Shown here: piece after piece, positions 24,666 to 37,190 of the stretch
Position numbering within the stretch: the first letter of the stretch is position 1
Layout: each line of letters begins with the position of its first letter
Assembly (NCBI GenBank): GCA_029532625.1
Contig: JARFXM010000003.1
Location: 3,968,001 to 4,032,000 of the forward strand
DNA length: 64,000 bases
Origin: Lomentospora prolificans
Taxonomy: Eukaryota; Ascomycota; Sordariomycetes; Microascales; Microascaceae
Direction of reading: 5' to 3'
Made by a program: the position numbers and the translations under genes
The notes under the pieces: generated by a model
Database searches by the model: none
Told to the model about the DNA's origin: nothing
What the model saw: the letters and a program-made list of their open reading frames with translations, nothing else

Positions 24666-27600
24666 ACTTGGGCTATGAAGCAATGGAGACGCGTGCGACT
24701 AGTCCTTTCAGGCCGGGTCCAACAATGGTGAAAGCTTGAAAAATGAGGGGTCGGAAGGAAGGAACAGCAGCCGAGCTGTGATAATCGGACGGAAGAGACG
24801 TTGAGAACTGAGGGTTTAAGGTGATGTGATGAAGGAGATGAATGTGGAAGAAGTAGAGTGGGCGGACGATGACCCCAGCGATGGGGAATTTATTCCAGGA
24901 ATTTTCTTCTCTCTTGCTCACCAGCCAGTAACCCCAATCAAAGCTAACTCGTTCGGGGTGGCATTCTGGGCGCTGTGGTTGACCGTCTACTGTAACACTA
25001 ATGGATTAAACTCCGACTATCAGTAGTAGCTCGAGCAAGAGCTCTACTCGTAAAAGCCAGCTGGTCTAATTGATCAGTTTAGTGGTGCCACGCCTGGTTG
25101 CAGAAGCTCAGGTTGAACGGCTGAGACAGCCGCATGGGGGGGTCTCCGCGTGGTGGAAAGCCGCGGCTCAGTAAAACAGCGAGTGCTATTGATCAATTGA
25201 TCCATCCTTCAATGTACCACCCTAGTGGCCCTCATGAATTTTACCCTCTAACATTCAGTTTCTGGTAGGTAATGAGAACGCGACCCTGCTCGCCGGCTCG
25301 CGCTGGACAGCGAGCTACTGCAGCCAGGACTCCCAAGTCACCCAATAAGGAAGAGCAGAGCAACGCTGGCGAGGAGATTGAGTGATGCACCCAATGGGTT
25401 GTGGTTATCATTGGAGGTTGAGTCTAACGGCGGGCGTCCACGAAAGAGTGCCGATCGGCAGCGTGAAGCAAACGGCATGAGGGAGGCCTTCAAGGCATCA
25501 CTCAGCTCGACCCTGGTTTCGGGAGGACTAGGTCGCTAAGGTTTCCAGATTAGAGATTTCGGATTTGGAACCAGCTGGGTCTGCATTGCGAGTATCAGCA
25601 AAGGGACGAATCGGGCTGTAATCTGGAAATAAAATAGAAAGAAAAAAGTTAGTGCCGATGTAGGAGTGAGGAACTCCGCCCGCCGGATACCCACGCCGCT
25701 GGCATTCACATCAGAGTCAGCCTGGCAGGGCCGGCCCAGTCAGGTCGAAGAAGGTCAGAGATTAGCGCGCTGCAAGACGCTCGATGCACGAGCCGCCATG
25801 CGTGCTGTGGCTGCATAACCATCTCGGATCCAGCTTGTTCACATTTCGCGGCGAGGGCTGTCAGAATACTATAATGACCCCGCCCCGACACGGCTGGCTG
25901 GCTCCGCCTGCCTAGGGGCGCTCCAGGACCAGGCAGGTGGGTGACAAGGGCCGGCCAAGAACATGGTCAGAACCTAAAGCCAGCTGGAAGGAGAGCAGCC
26001 TGAGGCCGAGGCCACTGGAGGACTCCAGCTGCAATCGTGCTCCCACACTCGTTGATCAAGCAGCGGGGCCAGCTCTCTTTGGGGGCCCGACCCGGGGGAT
26101 AGGTTTGACCAAAACTTATCGAAATAACCGACGATTGGGTTTTCCCACCTGGAAAGAGGCCGATGAACAGAGGCTTATTTGTGTAGTTCATGATCTGAAT
26201 GCGGCCTCCCACGTTCGATCTCAACGCCTAGCCATGGTGAGCCACATCAATGCCCCCTTTCGGAGGGACCACGGAAGAATGGCCCTACTACTCCATTATT
26301 TCATCGAACGCCATAAAGATACGCGGGCATGTTCGGATTCAATGATCTTATCTCCCGCCTTGATGGGCTCTGTATTACCCCACATGCAAGATCTGCAGAT
26401 GCCCTGAACAAGATGCAGTTAGAAAGTATTACTTGATGTAAAATAATTACGCTGGTGTTTCTGCCTTGCGCGCGGGTGATGGTGCCTCAGGACAACTTCC
26501 AGTCCATGATTTGAGCCTCGTTTTTCGGGATTCAAACTCGGCGCATGCATGGCTGGCTGGCTGGCTGCCTGCCTGCCTCTCCAACTTCCCCCCCGATATG
26601 GATCCTTTTCGGAATACACTCCTTCGAGACGAGTCCTTTAATTCCCTCAACCCGGAATCAGGATCCCAGGAGGTAGCAACCTGCCGGTCTCCACGCCTCG
26701 ACAGCTCCCGAATAGAGGGTTGGCTCGCACTCTGCTGGTGGCTATCCTTGTCACGGCTAACCTGCATCCAACGTCGCCCCCACCTGTAACATCATGTTGG
26801 GAACTAGATTGGCAGATGCACAGCTTCGGTTTTAGAGTTTGTATCCCTCTGGAATGGCAGCCTAGCCCGTAGGACCAGCAGCATCCCATCTTTTCGTGGT
26901 CTTGACATCCTGTCACTGTTCTCAGCATGACAGGCGGACTAAGTACTTCCCCACACCCATGTGGAACATGCACCCATCATCTCAAGACCACGCGGGTGAT
27001 ATCATTCTTTCTTCCCGGTACCGGTGACAACGGTAGGTCCAGAGGCCGTACCGTGGTTGCAATATCTCGCCTTGTTAGTTGCGCACCATGCGTTCCAGAA
27101 GACGCCCATCATGGCGCGTTTGACCGTGCACGAGCGTGCATCAATGACTCGACTCACCCTTTGGCTAGCAAGCCTTGCCAGAGCCCAAGTCGTGGCCCGC
27201 ACGGAGGGGCGACTCATATTCTGCCTGGTGCTGAATTTCGAGCCTGCTCCTGCCCTCCGAGTGTCGGTCCGGTGGCGTTCTCGTCTGGATGGTCGCGACG
27301 GGAGCCTCGCAGGCAGCTCTAACGCCGAATCCTAGACTTCACTATCAGCCGCTCCCCCTCTTTGGTTCGGTTGTGAGTCCTAGAAGGTGATGAGCTTCAA
27401 CATCCAGCCTACGTGCCATTATTTCGAGATGCACAATGATGTACACGTCAGAGCCTCCAGGAAGCTGTAAGTCCTGGCTGCCTATCGCGCGTTGTCGAAC
27501 GCGTCCAGGCAACAGGTCAAGTACCATTTTAGCCTCATCATGAGGCAAGTCACTGTCTACTCGCTACTTTCTCGTGGTTCCGAGATACCGCATCCGGCCA

Positions 27601-29038
27601 GGCAGCTTGGTGTGTCTACGATGCTCACCGAACTTGGCTGGTTGTCTCGACCTTCCATTATGGTTAGTCCGGGATCGTTGCTCGTCTTTCGAAGCTGTAT
27701 CCTCTAGAGCCCGGCCTTTGCTCCGGCGTCTGCTACAGTGTTATAACTACGAGAAACCAATCTTGGACAAGGACCGTGTGTTCACCAACCAAACGAGTCA
27801 TAGCCCTAATTTGGGGTTGCTCGGGCTCCGGAAACCGAGCTGGCAGGGCACTGATGACAACGCAACGCCTAACGGAGCGCTCTGCCAACGAAATAATTGA
27901 TCTTGTCTTCTATGCTTTGGAAGAAATGAGTTGGCCTCAGCCCAATGAAGGGAGTCGCGGCGTTCTTCTGATGGTGTTAGGTTGTGTCTTCGAGAATGCG
28001 CGAGCTCCAATTTCTCATCAAGGAGCCGTTTGGATAGGCACAGGGTGTTCCGTTGGACAAGGAGGGAGACCAAGGACGGGTACCATCAGACCGACCCTTG
28101 GGTGCACGCCTCCCTGCGCACTCCAGAAATGCCAGCCTACAGAGTCACTTCCCGAGACCCAGCTGTTGGATTTATGTGGAAGCCTGTAAGCCATATATTC
28201 TAGGATGGAGCTCAGCCCAAAGATGGAGACCGGGATTTGGTCAGTACAGTCAGTGAGTCATCGGGTGGCTACCCTCCTTTTTGGGCACTAACAGAACGGC
28301 GCTTGGTTTAGGTCATGAGAACGAGAAGCATCTTACACAAGTCTCTGGCGGCCCCAAATGAGAATGGGGTGGTGCCTAGACACCCGACGACTATTTTAAT
28401 AAACGCCAGTTTCTACGGCCTCGCCAGAGCGGAGAGCGTTCCTGCATTGTTCTGCGAAAATCCATGGCTAGAGATACAAAGTACTTCTGAGGTACGAGCA
28501 TAACGCACAGCCTGAGGTGGCCACTCATTGCCAGCCTTTCAACAAGTTCAGCCTCTGCGCCTCATTTATCCACGTGACGCATTGCCACCATAGGTTGCGA
28601 CCGAACCTCGCTGGCGTTCTAGTCCTGTCGTAATTACTATTACCAGCAGCACTTGTCAAAAAGCCAACCGCAAAGCGCTAGCGGCACTTCGGCTCACCAA
28701 CCAACCGCGTACCTAGATTTGAAATCTAACTTCAACACGCCACCACAACCTTCCGTTGTATTATAAAGTCGCCCCGTCGCGACCGGATTCTCAACCGACC
28801 ACGACAGCTTGGAGTCAGAGCCGTACTCACGACGATAATTCGCCACCTTCGCAACGCACACGCGGCCCAGCACTCGTAACTCGTGCGAGGGCAAAGCAAA
28901 CACCAACTCCCCCGTCCTTGAGCCATAAAGGTGCTTAACCTCGCGACAGCTCAGTCATTTTTCTTCCGCCACCTACCCACTTTACCCAACTCACGTCGGT
29001 ACCTACAAGTAGAATTTCGGCCGACACTTCTTGACGCT
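24666..29038. other. Gene-poor interval, 4.4 kb
   Basis: I find no supported gene, intact transposon or RNA gene. The sequence is not AT-rich. It contains GCCAGCTGG-type motifs (near 25055 and 25979), a GGCTGG/GCCTGC tract at 26551-26579, and open frames on both strands without domain-like composition. It could be decayed repeat or a long regulatory spacer; nothing visible decides. Confidence 0.4.
26551..26579. repeat. GGCT(GGCT)n / GCCT(GCCT)n tract
   Basis: Tandem GGCT units pass directly into tandem GCCT units over about 29 bases, a simple tetranucleotide repeat. Confidence 0.85.
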
Positions 29039-30244
29039 ATGGGGACAGTTTACGATTCAAGGACGTTCTTGCACGATGCGTCCTATCCGTCCATGACGGA
29101 GATGGATCACGACCACCACCACGACCGGCCGACAGATAACGATGGCACCGATCGATTCGGCGAAACAGACGTTTCCGAACTAGCAAACTATCATCCAACC
29201 GCGCCTTCGCTCCTACCTCCCGAGCGCACATCACTAGACGATTCCGAAGAGAGCCGGTCGATCCTCTTACCAGATGCATCTCGCCTGGACCTTCCAGCGT
29301 CCCCACAGTCTGGTATACCTGCCTTGGCACCTGAGCTAGCCAAGGCGAGCGCGGAACATGCTGCGGCGGCAGCGACGGGTCTCGGGCCTGATCTCACGGC
29401 GGCTGATCTCGCTCCTGCTCTCGCTCCTACCACGCTATCTTCCTCCACTGCCGCGATGACAGGCATGGTCGACATTCAAACAGCGAAGCCCATCGTAGCC
29501 TCCCGCACCAAGTCAAGCCCAGCCGCTGCGGCGCGGCTAAAACTTATTCCAAAGCCGGATCGTGCGGTGGCTCGAGGCCCTGGAGGCAGATTCTACTGCA
29601 CTGTTGAGGGATGTATTGAAGTGCCTCATGGCTTCAAGCGCCGCTGCGAGTGGAAGTCAGTCAACAATCCATCCTTTTTCTATTGATTATATATTCTGTT
29701 AGGTTTCACTTTTCCACTAACGTGTTTTTTGTTTAGCAAACACATGGACAAGCACGAGAGGCCCTACCGATGCGAACATGACAGTTGTGAGAAGCTCCCA
29801 GGATTTACATATTCAGGAGGACTTTTGCGACATGAGCGGGAGGTTCACGGGAAGCATGGGGGGCCAAAGAAGACCCTGAACTGCCCGTATCAAAACTGCA
29901 AGCGGTATAGTGGAAAGGGCTTTTCTAGGCAAGAGAATTTGAACGAGCACCTCCGCCGAGTCCACACTGACGCCACTTCGCCTCCCGAGGAGAACCATCC
30001 GCCCAGCAGCGATAACGATAGTGAGCGCGGGCAGAAAAGGAAGCGCTCTCTTGGAGATTTAGCTGATCGGGGGGACGGAGGCGTCGATCTCCTCGAGGAG
30101 GTCAAGCGTCTGCGCCAGGAGAACCAAGAACTACGGGATGCGTTGCAACAGCAACGCGAAACTCAGATCACCATGGTGGCTCAGATTGCCGATCTGCAAG
30201 GAGCCCTGCAACTCAACGGCGCAAACATGAGCACTGCCGCGTAA
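29039..30244 (+). CDS. C2H2 zinc-finger protein with C-terminal coiled coil
   Basis: Exons 29039-29655 and 29737-30244 are joined over an 81-bp intron and encode 374 residues. The N-terminal 180 residues are low-complexity (acidic, then Ala-rich). A cluster of C2H2-like fingers follows at about residues 183-282: YCTVEGC..H, YRCEHDSCEK with HEREVH, and CPYQNCKRY with HLRRVH. The spacing includes the atypical long loops seen in many fungal C2H2 regulators. After a KRKR basic stretch, LLEEVKRLRQENQELRDALQ forms a leucine-zipper-like coiled coil, suggesting dimerisation. The protein is probably a nuclear DNA-binding regulator, but targets and name are unknown. The intron splits the first finger (CEW|N..KHMDKH). 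An upstream in-frame methionine at 28931 would add 36 residues; 29039 was preferred because the added part looks like 5' untranslated sequence. Confidence 0.75.
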
Positions 30245-32850
30245 CTTGCTTGGCATATCGGTCCGCCACCGGTTCACCTTCTGCGTCACCGAACCGGGCT
30301 TTCTCATGTGGGGAGACCTACAGACTCTTGGTGTCTAGGCACATGTCCACAATTCGACTTACAAGGTCATCTTTCTACGACATCGACTTGTCATCGTCGT
30401 TTCCCTTGCTCACTTTCCTTTCTGCATGCCACGCGTTTACGATCACACGGATATAACATACCCTTTTCCATTTATCATTAGACCAGGCTTGGGGGAGACT
30501 GGTCGAAAACAACAGCGCCACTGCCCCCCTCCTTTCTCATGTCTCGGTTATCTGTATCGCCCCTTCGTCGCAATCGTTTCCTTCCAGTTCGCCTCATTGT
30601 ATACCCCTGCCCTCCACTCAGAGGCGCGTCACTCTCCGAATAGACTGCACAGATGCAACACACAATGTACAAAGCTTTCCAGGTTCACGCTTCCTTTCCT
30701 CTATCTACACTCCTCTCCCGTACCCGCTACAGTGTCTAACAAGCGATGATTATGACTTTTCTTTGTCTTTTATTCCTTCATTACGTTCTTACTACTCTAC
30801 CCGTCACCCCAGTCATTCCGCACTCCTCTTATCAAGGTTACGAAATCTTATTGAATCCCTTGGACGCGCGATCGCTTCTATAAACGGAGTCGGCGCTGGG
30901 CGAAGGTTCGTTATCCGTGGGAGAGGTGTCGGGAAGACTCTATTACTTCGAATGTAGTCCATCTGTATCATTAGGTGTGTCACGATAATAAGGCGAATTA
31001 AATAGAAATCAAAAACGGTAGAAAATGCGAGAAAGTCAAAACGACCCCATCCATCTTCTGGTAACCATGAGCTGGGAGATGAAATGTGCATTTCTCTCGA
31101 AAGCGAACAGCCCAGTCGTCAAAGTTATCAATATGTACACCCCGCGGTGTATGCATCGGTGTGCATGTAGATCCTCTGGTAGAGCAAGGTGCTGACGTAC
31201 CTCACGTCCAGCTGCGTCTTTTGATGCAAGAAACCATCATACTCTCCGCCTATTAGCTGGCTCTTGGTAGCGAGTAAAGCACTCTCCAGCTCGTCCCAGG
31301 GCCTTCTGTGCTACCAACACCCAGGCTGTGGCAGAATTATTACTATTTTTACGTTTTTTTCTTTTTTTTGTTTTTAGTGACGATAGATCTCTCCCTCACG
31401 GCGTAAGCTGAGAGACCAAGCCCGCCTCGCGGAAAACGTGAGGCAGGTGTGCCGAATACCTCGCTCGGCGAAGAGATTGGGTCGCACGTCTGTGCTCTTT
31501 CCTTCCATGATACACCGCCCCCTGTTAAAGTTGCGTGGGGAAACAAAACCATCGGAGGGCTCTAATACAAGGCCGCGTATTCCATCCCCAGCTCGCCCGT
31601 CCGACTCTTACTTTGCCAGAAAGGGAGGCGCAAGAACAAGGTCTTGCAGGAGTAGTTAGTTCGTAGTGTGGGCAGAAACGAAAGGATATGAATCCTGCGC
31701 GGGACATGCGAGAGCTAAGAGTGCATTCCCGGCGATCCGGCAGCGCCAACGTCCGGGGGCTTCGGGAGTCCTTGCGCGCGCGTGCTACGTAGAATCACAC
31801 CGGAGAGCCTCGCATCAAATACGACATGCTTACAAAACACTACTTTTTCAAAGGATTTAAGCAAACGACGGGTTAGCATAAAATAGACTAGCTAAAGGTA
31901 ATTTAGGCAGAAGAGAGAAAAAAAAAAAAGACAGCGTCAACGAAGTGAAAGAAAAAAAAATACCAAGACATTCGGGAGCAGCGGAAAGACTGGCGTGACA
32001 AGTGATGCCGCGGTGCTTAGGGGAGGCAAACGATGATTCCCGGGCCTGCAGCGTCAGCAAGTTGCAGAACCATGCCAGAGCCAGCCTCCTATCCGGTTGA
32101 TTCTTCCATTTGCGAGTGCGACAGTAGATGCAGTGCAATGGAAGCCAGGTAGAAGAAACGTGAGGCACTCCCGGAGTTCCGCTCCAAGGCATCCTGCTTT
32201 CCCATCCCCCATAACGCGAACTCCCACTCTCCGTTATTGTGGTTCCCTTCACGCACTAACATGTTGGTTTGCATTGGCTCTCTCATTGGAGTCGTACTAC
32301 CAGCGCCAGGCCCTCAGAAGAAGCCGACATCCTCCGTGAACGGTCCCTTTTCCTGCTGCCTACACACCACCCGCTCCCGTCCTACGGAGGTAGTCGACGA
32401 TTTCTGACAAATAAGGCCTCGCACTTGAGTCCACGAGCGAGTGTGCGAAAATTGCTGGCCGGAAGAATCGGGCGTAGACACTAGGTCGTTTAGGAATGCT
32501 CCAATAACGTTTCGTTTCGTAGCCTGGAGCTCTCTTCCGGTCTGTTCCGTGGTAGTGATGATGGCTTGGCACAACGTACTGTGGCCTCGAGATTAAGTAA
32601 GCCTGACGGTAGGATCGGTCGACGAGAAAAGCCTAAGTTTGCCCATTCTCTCTAGACGCGGGTCTGAATGTCCCGCTCGTAGTATGCCTGCGGCATTGTG
32701 GCGCAGCGGCGGGTAAGGCGGGTGCCTCAGCACACGGCCTATGGGCGCGCCAAGCCATCGACGGTCGATGCCTCATTGACTAGGATTTGCAGGTAGTAGC
32801 TGTCATGGGGGTGCATGGAAAAGAAGAAAGATACGCCTATGCCTTCACTT
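30245..32850. other. Convergent 3' intergenic region, 2.6 kb
   Basis: The region lies between the zinc-finger gene and UPF1, whose 3' ends face each other. It contains T/A homopolymer runs near 31352-31375 and 31920-31960. No gene is supported. Confidence 0.45.
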
Positions 32851-35800
32851 TCAGTCGAATCCTCCGCCAACTTGGCTCTGGAATGCGGTGCTGACGCTCT
32901 TCTCGTCGTCATCGATGCGGCGCGTATAACGGTTACCCGGCGCCATGCGACCATCGCTCTCGACGTACCGCTTGAATCGATCCTTCTGAGCGTTATTGGT
33001 TCCGTGTGGCAGGCTACGCGCGGCCTCGTGCAGGCCAGCGCCAAGACTGACACCGCCTTGGCCTACACCCTTGGCCCCGATAACGCTGGCCGTAGCATCC
33101 GTGAGCTCAGAGTTGGCAACGCTCTCTCCAGCAATACTCTCCGTGGCACGACCGCCCTTGCGCCCACCGGTCCTGCTGGTGGTAGGCACACCTGGAAGGC
33201 CTGGCCACTGTTCGGGAGTGAAGCTGGAGAAGATATTCGCAAACGCTGGCCCAAGTGCGGCACCGCCTAGTGCAGACCCGTGGATAGAGGATGCGTCATC
33301 AGGTATGTATGACAGCATGGATCCCGCGTCGAAATCGCGCATAGAGTGCGGGCGTCCTTGGTGGCGCCCGTTGGGGTATCCATTAGGGTGGTGGTGGTTG
33401 TTGTTGTTGTTATTGTTGTTGCTGTTGTTGGTGTACTGCTGCTGAGGGTTGGGGCGGGCTCTTGAAGGCTTCGGTCTCGGGAATTGAATCAAAGACGTTT
33501 GTAAATTGGTAAGGGGGCCTTCGACCAAGCATTTTCGGTCCTTGTAGTGCACGAGAAGGTTGTGCCAGAGCTCATGCTTTGCTAGCACCTTGGGGTTACC
33601 CAAGATGACCAAACCATATTTGGCCCGAGTCAAGGCAACGTTGAGACGACGGGGATCTGACAGGAAGCCGATGCCCTGGTTGTCATTGGATCGGACACAG
33701 GACAACACAATGTAGTCCTTTTCTCTTCCCTGGAACGCGTCCACGCTGGCCACTTCGACCTCCTTGTAGGCTTCCTTCTTGAATGTACCAGTATTCTGCA
33801 TCGTGCTGACGACCCAGCTTCTCTGGCCCTCGTACGGCGTAATAACGCCTATATCGATAGGCTTCACGCCTGCCTTGAAGAATCGGGTCACAACCTTCTC
33901 GACGTTGGAAGCCTCAGTCCTGTTGAGGTAAGAGGTACCGGAGGCAGAAATTTCCTCGCTACCATAATTAGCCCAGAACATCATGGGAGTCTCCGCCACC
34001 GGCCAAGGGAAGTCGACATCCTTGCGGAGCCGCTGCTCGTAGGTTACACCGTTCTGGAGCTGACCGTCGTAAAACATGTTGGAAGGGAACTCAGACAAGC
34101 AAGGGTGCATTCTGTACTGGATGTTTAAACGGATGGGCGGCATTCCCAGGTTGACAAGTCGCTCGAACAGAGACTGGTTGAGACCGGCCTTGGCGGCCTT
34201 CTTGTTCATGATGACGGGACCCAGCTGTTTGTGGTCACCGACGAGGACCACCTGCTTGCATCCCAGCACGAGGGGAATCAAACATTCCGGCTCCGCGGAC
34301 TGGGTCGACTCGTCGATCAGTACGTTTCGGAACTTCATCTTTGCCAACCGAGGATCTCCAGCACCGACGCAGGTGCAGCAAACCACATCCGCATTGCTGA
34401 GAATCTCCTTCTCCGCAGCCTTGGTGAGTTGACGGAACTTTTTCTCATCCTGGCTAGACAATTCTCCCTGTTCAGTCTTGAGCTGAGTAAGCTTAACGAG
34501 GTTGGGATTCGTATCGTTCATTCGGACTTGCTCATGGAGGGCAAGGAAGCTGACAGAGGACTCGACATCTTCTCGCGACTTTGCCGTCAGGCGAACAACC
34601 TTAAGATTGGTGCGATGGATCCGCTCGCAAAGCTGATCAACGGCGACGTTGGAAGGTGCGCAAACAAGCACTTGGCCGCCGGTCATCTTAACGAGATGGT
34701 AAATAATGGTGGCCGAAGTAACCGTCTTTCCAGTTCCAGGGGGTCCCTGAATAAGACTGAGGGGCCGCTGCAAAACCGCTCGAACAGCCTCGCTCTGGCT
34801 CTGGTTGAGATCAGGCAGATGGGGAGCATTCATGCGCTTCGGAAGGTTCACTCGGCCAACGTCCTTAACTTGAACCTCGTGGCCAAGGAGCTTATGGAAG
34901 ATATAGCCCGACACACTCTGCTCTTCAACTGCAAATGTCTTCATTGCGAGCTGCATCCGGTCGTATGAGGTAGCCTTCCACACGTAGTCGGCTGAGAAGT
35001 TGAGTGTACACTCGGTGGGTGGGGCCGGGTCGTTCGCCGTCTTTCGCAGCTCCAAGGTTACTTCGTCCGACTGGTTGTTAGGGATCTTTATAACATAACC
35101 AACTCCTTCCCATGGTGCGTGGAGTTCTCCCTTGTAACGAAGTCGCATTTCATCACCAACGGCAAGCTTGACATCTCCCGACTCGATCTTGCGTAGTTCA
35201 AAGCTCGCCATTTGTCGACTGTTGAGACCGACGGACCACATAACCTTGAGATCGTCCTCGGATTGGGCCTCCTTCAACTTCTTGTCGTAGTCAGATTCCA
35301 TCTTGACGAGCGGCCCGAAAATGTTTTGGTAGTGATAAGGGTCTTCGTATCGAAGAAGAACAGGCTGGGGGTCATCCTCAACATTGGAGATGGCCTGGAT
35401 CGAATACACGGTGGCATTCGCGTTTTCCTTCCACGCCTCTTCAAGTTTGGCCATCATGGTAGGCGTCAGGTGGCGTGCTCGCAATTGTTCGGCATCTGAA
35501 GGAAGCGAGACGAGCCAGTTGAGGAACGCGCGCTCCTCAATGAGTGGTTGCCATCTAGAAACATCCCAGCTGATGTCCTTATTGGAAGAGGTAGCAGCAC
35601 AAGGCTGTCGGCAAAGCAAGACGACCACGGAATCAGATTTTGCAGGGATGAAGCCGAGCAGGAAGACGTTCTTGGTTCCGCAGTTATAACATTCGAGCGT
35701 AGTATCTCCGAGGGCGGAGTCCGGATGGAGCTGGACTTCCTTGTGACGTGCGCGGACGAGATGGTTGATGATGTGGGAAGCAGCACTGCTACCACGGGCA

Positions 35801-36226
35801 CTACAGAACCATTTATTGCAGGCGAGACACTTGACGACGGAGGCGGGAGAATGGATACCGCAGTACCTAGAGAGTAACGTTTAGTATGAAGCTCAGCTAT
35901 GTCAAACGAAGTATAGCGGGAGGTGGAAAATCTCGGACATACGCGCAGGCATGCTCCGGGAGGTTATGTTCGTCGTCCTGGCCAAGGCTCAGACTTTTCA
36001 TGCCATCCACGGGCGCACTGGTAAGGCTGTCGACATCGTCATCGTCGAAGAGCTCGGTCTGGTTGTCATCGTCGTCATCTCGACGTCGCCCAGCACGAGC
36101 TCCATGCTTACGGTATAACAAGGCCTCATCGGCGTCGAGGTTAGACAAGTCATCACCGCCAGCCTTGATCGTAGCGGCTGAGTCGGATATGAGATGATTG
36201 CCAAGATGGGTGAATGCGCCCTCCAT
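32851..36226 (-). CDS. UPF1: ATP-dependent RNA helicase UPF1 (nonsense-mediated decay)
   Basis: Two minus-strand exons, 36226-35943 and 35866-32851, give 1099 residues, the normal length. Exon 1 encodes an acidic N-terminus. The 76-bp intron falls inside the cysteine/histidine-rich zinc domain, which rejoins as ACAYCGIHSPASVVKCLACN and continues CYNCGTKN. Helicase superfamily 1 motifs follow: Walker A GPPGTGKT at about residues 469-476, APSNVAVDQL, LIDESTQSAEP (motif II), GDHKQLGPVI, QYRMHP, VASVDAFQGREKDYI and LNVALTRAK. UPF1 binds RNA, couples to terminating ribosomes, and with UPF2/UPF3 triggers decay of transcripts with premature stops, in the cytoplasm. The C-terminal tail carries a polyasparagine run coded by a GTT-type trinucleotide repeat and is otherwise low-complexity. 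It is divergent from IMP4 across about 1 kb. Confidence 0.96.
33389..33431. repeat. Trinucleotide repeat coding poly-Asn/His in UPF1
   Basis: Imperfect GTT/ATT/GTG repeats on the plus strand encode the Asn-rich, then His-containing run in the disordered C-terminal tail of UPF1. The tract sits outside the helicase core. Confidence 0.85.
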
Positions 36227-37190
36227 TGTGTGGCGGTCGTACGATGGATGGAGAACGTCTTGGTGAAGCTAGTTATCTCGGACTATGATGTGAAGAAGTT
36301 AGACGTTGCGAAACTCCAAGGAAGGAGAGAGAGGCGAAAGACAACGGGAGGGGTCCCTTGAAAGTGGCGGGAGTTGGCCGCGAACAAAGACCCCGCGGCA
36401 TTCTAGGCGACGGATGGTTTCTTGCCCCCGGATTGGCGAGGGAGAAGGAAAAGTGTAATACTGACTCTCCGAGTAGAATGGTGGTCTCCCCTAGCTTCGC
36501 GGACAGGGAGATGGACGTGAATTCTGCGTCTGGTGTATGTTGATAGAGGAAGGAAACCAGCGTCCACAACAGATCACATTCTCGCGGTTTTCGCTCGCTA
36601 GATCCCCACCTAGGGACGTGGTTGGAGTCGGCGAAAAAGGTACAGGGCCAGCTCGCTAACTGCAATCGATTTGGACCTTCCTTCTCGTTCTCGGTCGCGT
36701 TGGAGGGTGGTTTCCGGTTCGGGGAAAGGAAGCTTGCGAGAGTAGTAACCAAAGCCGAGAATTTTTGGTGCGCGATGCTGCAGAGCAAAGTACTAATCTT
36801 TGTACACTAATACACTGAGAAATGGGCGAGGTTAGAATCAAATTTCAGTCACTGGCACCCCCGGAAGTTTTAGTGGTACCACGCGAGGCGTAGACAGGTA
36901 CATGCTAGTGACGGCTACAGCGGGATTCTACCTGGTTAGCCGGGATGGGGTACTCGAAAAGGGATCTGTGGATGCTTAACTACCAGCCAGACCCCACATA
37001 AATCCTTGGTGTATTCTCGGCAGAACCGATAAGAAAAGCCGCCTCAGAGCTTATCGATAACGATACCAAATTTTGGTGGAGGGGGCTTTTGTATGCAACA
37101 TAATTTTTGCCGTCTTGTATCTGGACCTGGGCTTAAACTGGGCTTCAATTCTCTGTTCCAGGATCAATCGCGAGGGAAATTCTAGTCAAA
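36227..37190. promoter_or_regulatory. Shared divergent promoter region of UPF1 and IMP4
   Basis: The 964-bp spacer separates two outward-facing housekeeping genes. No further gene is supported. Bidirectional control is inferred from orientation only. Confidence 0.4.

Noticed and set aside
34231..34968. Plus-strand open frame of 245 codons opposite UPF1
   Set aside because: Lies fully antisense to the UPF1 helicase core, whose motifs are unambiguous.
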